DNA of 64,000 nucleotides, taken from contig CM060888.1 in NCBI GenBank assembly GCA_030762935.1, positions 114,649,468 to 114,713,467 of the forward strand. Direction: 5' to 3'. Source of the stretch: Hymenopus coronatus (Eukaryota > Arthropoda > Insecta > Mantodea > Hymenopodidae). The position numbers were made by a program, and so were the translations under genes. Positions 52,601 to 62,900 of this stretch are shown here, in pieces (the stretch's first letter is position 1; each line of letters starts with the position of its first letter). The notes below the pieces were generated by a model. That model was not told the DNA's origin and ran no database searches. It saw nothing but the letters and a program-made list of their open reading frames with translations.

Positions 52601-55600
52601 TGTTCATTTGCAATTCTTTTATAGAAGAGGGAAGTGAATTAAATAAAACCATTCCTTTGTAGTAAACCCCTTTTTGGAATAACTGCAAATTATTAATTGT
52701 TGGTCTAACTAAGTTCTGCCTATGTCTGGCCTCTTTGTTATGAATATCTGCATTTTTTGTAAACTTTTCTAATTTATTACAAATGACAATATGGCTAGAA
52801 TATATTCATAGGCTAATGGTAAAATTCCAAACATTTTGAAAAATGGTTTGCAGTTAAGTCTTTCCTCTGCCATTATTCTTATTACCTTTTTTTATATAAT
52901 GAATACTTTTTTAGCATTACTGAATTTCCCCAAAATATTATTCCATATATCATCAATGAATGAAAATAGAATAATAAGTTGTTTTTAATATGCTCTTATT
53001 TATAAGCTAAATTAAAGATCGGATTGCAAAACATGCAGTGTTCAGTTTGAATAAGATATAATCAATATGGTGTTTCCCATTCATGTTACGATCGATCATA
53101 AGACCTAGGAACTTTGTATTACATGCTTCTACAGTCTGATTATTATCATATTCTATCCTTAGGTCTGCCATATTTTTATGCTTTGTGCAAAAATTAATGT
53201 AGTTAGCTTTTTTTTTCAAAGTTATATGGATTTTGTTACTTTCAAACCAATTATTTAGCATGTTGAAGATTTTATTAGATCAATCTGGAAGCTGATGAAT
53301 ATGTGTTCTTTAATTATAATACTTGTTTCCTCTGCAAAAAGAACTTGATAGCATCGTTGTTTATTACTGCAGGTAGATCATTTACATACACTAAAAACAA
53401 TAAGGGACCAAGAACAAAACCTTGTGGGACACTATGCTATATTTCAGACTATTTAGAATATGCATTGATATTAGTTGAACTATTTATTATAATTGTATAA
53501 TTTTGAAGCTGCTTACAGTGAAGGAATTAATTAAAGTGGTACGTATTAACACACACCTCACTTAATTTATTTGTGCAGGGCAATTGTTTCGCGGACTGTT
53601 GCTCGCATCCTCAGCTGTTGAACCACTACTCTATATTATAATTGTATAATTTTGAAGCTGCTTACAGTGAAGGCATAATTAAATTGAATTAATTAAAGTG
53701 GTACATATTAATACACACTTCACTTACTTTTATTGTGCAGGACAATTGTTTCGCGGACTGTTGCCCACATCCTCAGCTGTTGAACAGTAGTGGCTCAACA
53801 GCTGAGGATGCGAGCAACAGTCCGCGAAACAGTTGTCCTGCACAATAAAAGTAAGTGAAGTGTGTGTTAATGCGTACCACTTCAATTCAATTTTATTTAT
53901 TGTAATCTTTTGATTTCTTTTCAATACCATAGTGTGATTGCTTCTTCCATCATTATCCCTTTCTTTGCTCCTCTGCCTAACTCAATTTGGGCTATGTCCT
54001 GTACAGTTACATAGGATAACCCGAATATTTCCCTGAAGAACATCTTATGAACAGCATATAGAGCTTCCTACCCTCCATCCAGCACCCACACTTTTATCTC
54101 ATATAGATTTTGGCCTCAATTATCAGGTCATAAATTCTCTCTGTCACTTGACCTTTATATCTGGTATTATACTTTTACATCCTCTAATGACTACCATTGT
54201 TCCTTTCTCTTTGCTAATGCTAATTTCTTTTGTTTCTCCCATAATGCTCTTCCATCAGTTTTGACTTCTAAGTATATGCGCTCTCATACTAGCGTATTCT
54301 CTATACCCTCTTTCTTCAATTTGTCATATTTGCTTAATTTACCCCCTTTCTTAAATATCCAAGTTTGAGTTTACACTTGGTTCATTTTTAATTCCATATT
54401 TCATAATAGTTATCTATTGGTTACAAAGATTGTTTTAGACCCTTGGTTGTGATTGACCCCACCACTAAGTCATCAGCGAACAGTAACCCCTGAATCTGCA
54501 AGTTGTTGATTACTAGCATAAAGTTATTGCCTTTTCCTATCTCTGTCAGTATATCTTCAATATACAAATTAAATAAACCTGGAGTTAATTTACAACCGTG
54601 CCATAGACCTTTGGTTTAAAAATCTTGTTTTAAAGGTTTGGTTAAGTAATTGATATAGTTATTAAGGAATTTTAACCTTTTTGGTGTAGTTCTTTAGTTA
54701 TTATTCTTTACTTTTGTACAAAAAGTATTCCCTTTATACAAGGCTGTAATTGTATTTACCATCCATCTACCCAAACCCTTGCTCTGTAATTTATGCCACA
54801 AGCTTTCTCTAAATTGATAAAGGCTATGTTATCTTTTTTGTCTTTTAAATGTTTATCAAATAATGTTTTTTTATAAGGGAGATGTTTTCCTCTTCTGAAA
54901 CCCTTTTGAAAGTCTGAAAGAATATTATACTCTTCAACTCTCTGTTGTACCTTTCTTGCCAAGATTCCTGTAAAGATTTTCCCTATATTTGATAATAAGG
55001 TTACACCATGGTTGCTATTTGGTTTATGAACATTAACCATACCTTTATGTATTGGATGAGTGATAGCTTTCTCCCAGTTGTCTGACACATAGCCTTTGAC
55101 TTTTATTACTCTAAAAACATCTATTATAACTTTAACTCTTTCCTCATTTGAACACCATTATTTAAGAAATTCTGTTGAGATACCATCTATCCCCATTGTT
55201 TTTTTATCTTCATTAACATAACTTATTAACACAACTGTTTTATTACTTCTTAATTTCTTATTTCATCATCCAATATTTCTATATACTCATTTTTAATTTG
55301 TAACCTTGGTATGGTTATTATATCACATTCCTCCTATGTAAAGAACTAAAGGAGTCCACCCATTCACCTGGCTCAATATTTGGTTTAGCTGTATATTTTT
55401 TGTAGGTTGATTTTAAGACACTCCACATCTTACTACAGTCATTTTCATTTAGAATCCTAACCAGTTTGCTTTCTTTTATTCTTGTAAAAGTTATAGTGAC
55501 TTCTTCCTTGCTAGCACTCTAACTTAGGTTCCTCGCCACCTAATTCCCTCCATTTAATCAGTAATTCTTTCACTTCTCTTTTTGTTCTGATACGTCTGAT

Positions 55601-56933
55601 TTAAACTCGATTTATATTTTATTTAAAGTTGATTTTTAAATCAGTCTATCAGCTGTTTATTAACCCTCTTCCTTGTTTTCATTTCTTTTCCTGGCTATGC
55701 ATTAAGATTATTAACATTTCCATCACCCTTTCAATTTCATGTTCCTTTGCTATATAACTTATATAACTTGACAGATTTGACTATAACTTGAAATTAGATA
55801 CAGTCTGAATTTGCTGCTTTGTTCCTCCTTCCTTTTAAAACTGTTATATACTTGGCAGCACTTTATTTTTCCTTGATTTATCATCTGGCCTTCTGTATGT
55901 ACTTTAATACTTTAATTCCCACAATCATGAAATATGTTCACTACTGTGATTAAATTAAATACCTAAATTTATGTAGCATACACATCATATTGGATGGCCA
56001 CAGAGGTAATCTGTTACATGTTATTCATTATTGCTTACATAAATAAACCTTCCATACTCACCTTTTACATATTTCCCATTTAAGATTTCTAGCGAATTCT
56101 GTTTGCAAATTCAATTACTTTTCCACATCCTCTATCTGCTGTTTTATGTTTACTGTGCCTGAACTCTTGTTTTACGAAAACCATCTCATTTCTCACCCAA
56201 TAACAAATCCAAACCACATCATTTTCCCCTATTCTCATATTAAAATCCCCAACTATCACCACCTCTGCATTTGCATATCTTTTAAACTATTGATATCTTT
56301 GTTCAGGTTCTTTGCAGAATACATCTGGGATATGGAACTGCGGTGTATTAAGAGGATTGAAAGTTATTCCTATACAGATTATATTATCATCCAAACTCTT
56401 TATCTTTTATTAAAACCCAAATTACTTCTTTTTTATAACATGCAGTTTTTCTGCTCAACTTATTCTTTTGTTATTAATTCTTCCTTTTTGGCACTATATA
56501 TAAACATTACCAAACAAAGATAGCTTACACTTTGACTTCTCAGAAACTTGATGTCGCAACTTTCAAACTCTTCTATTTAAAGTTTTATGTGTATTTAAAA
56601 ATGGCACACGTTCACATGTAAATGACCTCCGAACGTGTTATACAAAACACATAACAAAACCCACATGCTACGTTTTCCATTACTAAGGTGACCTGTGACG
56701 CGCCAGCATGTCTATCAGCACACGCCTATACCATGTGACTGGGACCTTTGCTACCAACCAGCGTCTCTCTTGGAGTGCCATTTGGTTATGTACAACTGCC
56801 TAATACATGGTGATTTTATGGCAGTTTTGTATGTGATGAATTTAGAGGTGAAAATTATATTCACGTATCACATACGGTATGACCAAGAATGTCCACATCT
56901 TCGTTTGGTGTCGTTTTGAAACACCCTGTATAT

Positions 56934-56986
<53 letters not shown>

Positions 56987-59900
56987 GGTGGGTGGGTGGG
57001 TGGGTATGTATGGGTGTGTGTGTGTATGGGTGTGTGTGTGTGCGTGCGTGCCACTGGCACAAAAATAATAATATAGGCAAATCCTTGAAAAATAACAAAA
57101 TTATACCCATGGACTGCAGCTCACAAAATGTGTTATTAAATTTCTGATTTTTCACAACATAAACCTAATCAACATAACAACACAGGACTTCATGTGAAAT
57201 GCAAGCTTGCTAATTACATACCATGAGAGAATATTTTATTTAAGATTTGTGAACTATATAAGCTTAGTGAATACAGTGTCAAATTAATATAAAAGCACAC
57301 ATCATGAGTGAACATTTTATGTAAAACTTGTGAATTGTACAAGCTTGCTGAATAATTTTCATGTTAAATGCACTACCTAACACACTCTTAATTTGATAAC
57401 ATCTTCTCTGAAGGAGGAGGAAGTCAGATCCATATAGGGTAGCCTGATAAGAAATGCCTCCACCATCATATCTGCTCAATGGATGTCAGCATTGTCATTC
57501 AACAGGTACTAGAATGATTGACAGATTCTCCTCTAACAGATCAGTTGGAGAGAAATACTAGTAGTGAATGGTTGTGTTGTTTAACAAAGTTAAATCATTC
57601 TGCCATTCGATTGAAACAAAGTGCTGTCATTGAATTCTTGACTTCAGAAAGTGTCGCACCAAAGGGAATTTATTGGGGAATGCAGGCTCTTTATGGTGAT
57701 TGCATTGATGTGTGTACTGTGTGTCGGGCCAATAAGGATGCTGATCCATGCACAAGTGATTTACATGACAAGGAAAGAGAAGGGCATCCTCTGACATCAA
57801 TCAATGAATTTCACAGAGACAAAGTTGACACACTGACTCGGAATGATCATTGCATCACTTAGTAAACAATTGAAAGCATAATCTGCATTTCTAAAGAGTG
57901 TGTAGGTTACATTATTGATCGGAAATGTTTTACTGTAACGTAACAATCCAGAACCACACACTTCACATGCATCACAGTAGAACTTCAGAGACTGAATCTC
58001 ACAGGATATGACATCCACCATACAGCCAGAGAATACTGTTGAAGCTAGTTGTAGAAATAGAGTACTGGCTTTTCCCAGTATGGCTTGAGAAAACTTGTAC
58101 ATAGTTGGCAGAAGTGTATCCAGTTGACTGGTATTTATGTAGAAAATAAATACAGGCAAATAAACAGCACATTGCGGGGATTATTTCAACATTTGATTTA
58201 TTAAAATATTCCCATCCACATGTGAATGATAAAGATAGAGACATTATGTAATAGCCTATCGTAGAATATGGGTATAGTGATTCCCATTTAATAAAGTATA
58301 ACACATGCCACATAAGGCTCCAAAAAATCAACACTCTGCTAGAATTACTATCTACTAATAATTTCTGGATAAGAGAAACATGTGAAAAAATCACTAAATG
58401 TAATTCTGTTTATACTGTAACTTAAATTTAAACCTTTGAAGGTTGGCAAAGACTTCATTACACTTCCAGATAGCATAATGTGCAAATGTACAAATAAAAG
58501 AGAAAAGTCCAAGGCTGGAATCTAAGCACAGGTAAAGGCAGGATTAAGGTGAACCTTCAAATTAAAAGAATACAACCCAACTTCACCCATTTATTTAACA
58601 AGTGCATCATTTTTGGAAAAACATAAATATATTAACAAAAGGCTTGTGCTTGCCACAAATAAAAAAACTATAAGGCCACTTCAGACCAGTCAGAATAATT
58701 TATTATAACAGGGGAGCAATAATTTAATTTTGTCAAATTAAAGCCAAACTATTACAAGATTAAGTACACTAAATTTAGACAAACCAAAAACTCGCTCCAC
58801 TAGCACAGCGCAAGTGGCCTTGAAGAAATTGTGCCCTCCTGGCATTGTCTAAAGTGACCCCGATGAGCGGTAAGATCCCAACTGATGGCCACTAGTGGCA
58901 GAGCAGCTAGCCAAGATCCCCCCTCCAGTAGGGGAACTTGTGACGTGTCCAGGCATGCGCACAGAAGTCTAAATCTGCAGGCTAGCCCTCAAGCAGCTCA
59001 ACATAAGCTCTTGTAGTGGAGTAATGATGAAGCAATAAGTGACGTAGAATATATCGTGTAATGGAGACGTCTATGTTCATAAAACTCCAACTGGTGAAGT
59101 AATATACATAAATAAAAATACTCCCTAAAATAGTCTTGCGTTGCTTGCCTATTTATGGGTAGTAATACACGAGTTAGGATGGTAAGAAATAATCTATTCC
59201 TATGAGTGATTAACAATACTGGACAAAAGTCCAGAAGTTAAAATTTAACTCATATAACAGTGGTAGTCATTCATCTGAACAAATTTGCTTGGCTAACTAA
59301 TTTTCTTCATCTACTTAGCCCCTTCACAACATGCAAATCTTACTCCCAGATCTGAATAGAACCTTGAATAGGTCTTGGGAACTGAATGAAGCTGCAGAGG
59401 GCCAAAAAGCCAGTACAGCAGAGAGGTAGGGTAAAGTTAAAAGGTTATTGCTTGAATCTAGGAAAAAAGTAATAATATCATATTAGAAAAGGAGAATCTA
59501 GTGTCTATCAGAAATGTCACAACTGACAATGATTGAAATGGACAAATTGGCATGGATCAGAAACACTTCATCTTATTCTGTGTAGTTAGAAGAAAGTTAA
59601 GATAGAGATCTTGACTTTTATGTGAGTAGCCTGTGCATTAAAATGATGTGTTAAGTAATTTTTTCATAGCATTAGCCATTTTTTAAATCTTTCACCCGCT
59701 GTGTGTTTTAGGGTTAGTTTCACCAATAGCTATAATTTGTCATGTTATTATAACCCAGGTATATGCCTTTATTGCTGAAACATAAAAACCTGTTTCACTA
59801 AGAGGTTGCAACCCATATAAAGAAATCATAGTTTTAGTTTAAGCATGCTACACAAATCAGCAATTTCTTACACACAACATGTGAGAAACACTGCTACTTC

Positions 59901-62900
59901 CAGTTTGATGCATTTTCCTGTGCATGTTGAAAATCAAAATCAAACTAATTCTGTCTGCCTGGGTAGCATAAGGGTAGCATGTCTGCCTCACATTCAACAG
60001 GTCATGAGTTCTAATCTCGTTTAGGGTGAGCTATCCAGATAAGGTTTTTTTGGGGGGCTTTCTCTTATCTTGAGAAGATGAATGTCTAGTAACTTTAAGA
60101 TCCATGAACCCCGAAATCATTTGAGCATCATTTCACCAATTTCATTCATTTTTTATGTGACCAATCAGGTAAAAGACTTTTAAGCTACAAAAAACTGCAT
60201 TTAATTGGAGTGCAGTCATATTTTATTTTTAAACCTCTGCAATTTGCAAACCTCTAATACGAGTCAAATGATATAGTTGGGTCTTAAAATGTAAGTTTAT
60301 GACATACAAAAGAATTGATTAACCTGAATTGCATGGTCACACAGGATATTTCATAAGACAGTCATACAGATATGTAGGCATTGGGGTGGAAGAGAAGAGT
60401 TGGAAACTGAAAGTTTACTTAAGTTTTATATGTTTCATTGCAATTATTTGTGGTCTATAAAGGGCAGTAAAACGTACCAGGAGTATCACTACATGATGCA
60501 GTGGAGAAATCTGTAATTTATTTGTGAAATTTGTGTTTCATTTGTGTAACTTTTAGGGTCATATTGGGGGCATTGACTTGAAAAACAAATTGTTGACTCT
60601 AGCTTTGTCTTTTAATCATTTTGTCTCAAAATACATTTACATTCACTCCCATGTGCATACCTTCTGATTCTGTGGAAGGCAAAGAAAAATTCTAACTAAA
60701 AAAATTCACCCTCAATAGAAGGTACTCAAATCTGAAACCTGTGGGGCTGGAGCAAGAATATTGGCCACTCGACTACAGAGGCAGCCTGCAATTGTTGTGT
60801 GAGACAGAAGATGTCATCTAATTCATATTATGTATTGAAATGATAATTGCTGTGCTACCTGATCCATTGTGATCAACTGATCAATTTCTATTTCTCTCGT
60901 AAACCTATTTATCATCACTGCTTTCATATTCATTGTTCATATTTGTCATATACAGTTGTCATTGGATTTCTTTTTTCTTTGGGTTTTTATATTAGATCAT
61001 ATATATTCACATTTTCATTCATATTTGCAGACTTTGGGAAGGATAGGGAATAATATCTTGGCTAAAGAAAAATTTCTACACCCCCCTCATAGATAGGAAT
61101 CAAACCCTGAACCTCCTTTTTTCCCCTTCCCTTCACAAGAGTTACTGTGGCTTCTGAATTTATTTCTTGTGTATTCAATAAAATTTTAGCATTGTTTACA
61201 CATTGAATGTATGTATTTATTGCTTAGTTTGAAATATTTCTGATAAAAAAAAAACAATATTTTGTATAACTAAATATAGATGAAAGAATTACTTCTTAAT
61301 AGCTTCTAAGTAATGCATGTTCTGCTATTGAATTTGTAATGTGTAAAGAAGGCTTTGTGAGTACTACCACCTTATTTTTTTATTTTTTTTTTTTCCCCTA
61401 AAAGTCTTCAGGAAAACAAAGAAATGAAGTCAAAAGTTAATTGATTTGTGAGAGTAATACACTGCATACTTATATCCTCTTATGACAAGAAGCTGAAGAT
61501 GAAAGTGAAAGTTTTTTTAACATATCCTTAGTTAATGTTAAGTAAGTTGTGTATATGTGATACAAATTGACTCAAAACTTTTTAATTTTATTATTAGTAC
61601 TATCATGGACCCAAGCCAAGTCCTTCCCAAAATCCAAAACAGAGAATATAAAAATTGTAGGTAAACATCTAAGGTTTTAAATTTTTGAACAGTTTTCATT
61701 TTTTAAAGCAGAATAGTGTGTGCTATGAATACACAGTACTGCCATAAGTTCTGTCAGTATATACTACTAAATAAAACTATGCAAATCTATTAATATACAT
61801 ATATTTTGAAAGAATACAAAAAATGCTAAAAAATGAACATAGTCTCATTTGAAATGATTGCCATGTGCAGCAACACAGTGCCAAAGACGATGAGGCAATA
61901 GCTGCATGAATTGTGTCAGGTAGAATTTTCTTTACAGCTGACATGATAGATCTTTTTTAGCATGTCAATGTTGCGATGCTTCTTTTCATGGCTATTGTCT
62001 CAAGTTTTCAGCCACAGAGAATAATCCAATGAATTGAATAGGCCAATCATCAGAAGTGATGAACTGTGGGACATTGGTTGTCAAACATTACTGCATGGTT
62101 TTGCTTTGCATTTTTTGCTCTCCCCATATGTAGTTAAAAAGCCTGGGATCTAACCAGGTGTATCTCCTTTGATATTCAAGTTAGTAAATGCCTTGTCTGT
62201 CTTTTACATGTACTAACTTGTAAATCGTCTTTTAAAAAAAAATATATGTATATATGACATTGTTCTTGAAGAGATGTGAAAAAATTGTTTGCTTATCTAC
62301 TTAAAAGTTTGCGTTGAATGCATGTACGAACAGTGTTTACAACTTTTTTTGTGCTTAAACACCTAGGTCAGTCAGATCTGACATGATCATTAGTTGCACC
62401 CATTTCTTTAAGCCGTGCTATTGTCTGGAAAATGAATCGTTCATTGATGCCAAGAGGTTTCAGCGCCAAAAAGATTTCCTTAGTTCGCTTCTGAACAAAA
62501 TAATGCCAAATTGGCATTGCCAATACAGTGATATAATTTTTGTATACTTCCCATTCCATCTTTCTCTCTTGCCTGCTACTGGCATACTGCAAGCCCGTTG
62601 GTTACTCATGGAGTAGTAAAGATTACCTTGTGGATGGCAATAATCTTCATGTTTCTTCATTCACAATTCTATACTACAGCAAGTTTAAATTTTACTGACA
62701 GAACTTATGGCAGTATTGTGTAATTGGTTTTGCAAGTACCAAAAGACAATTATTAACCAGCAATTACTAAACACTGTTAACCTACATGATATTAAAATTG
62801 TCATGAATGTTCTTAGCATAGCTTTATTATATTTGCCAATTTGGTTTATGGACTAGTATTCCATAAATAATTAGAGACAAATTATTACATGAATGCATAT

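Noticed and set aside
56842..57155. His/Thr- and Cys/Val-rich frames
   Set aside because: Products of the (TG)n repeat on both strands.
58870..58910. CTCF-like site CCACTAGTGGCAG
   Set aside because: It lacks one base of the core compared with the vertebrate consensus and is itself a small palindrome; chance is likely.
10023..60170. Genuine tRNA genes at B-box-bearing sites
   Set aside because: All such sites have SINE bodies attached, recur as families, and mostly lack a complete acceptor stem; none folds as an intact tRNA by eye.
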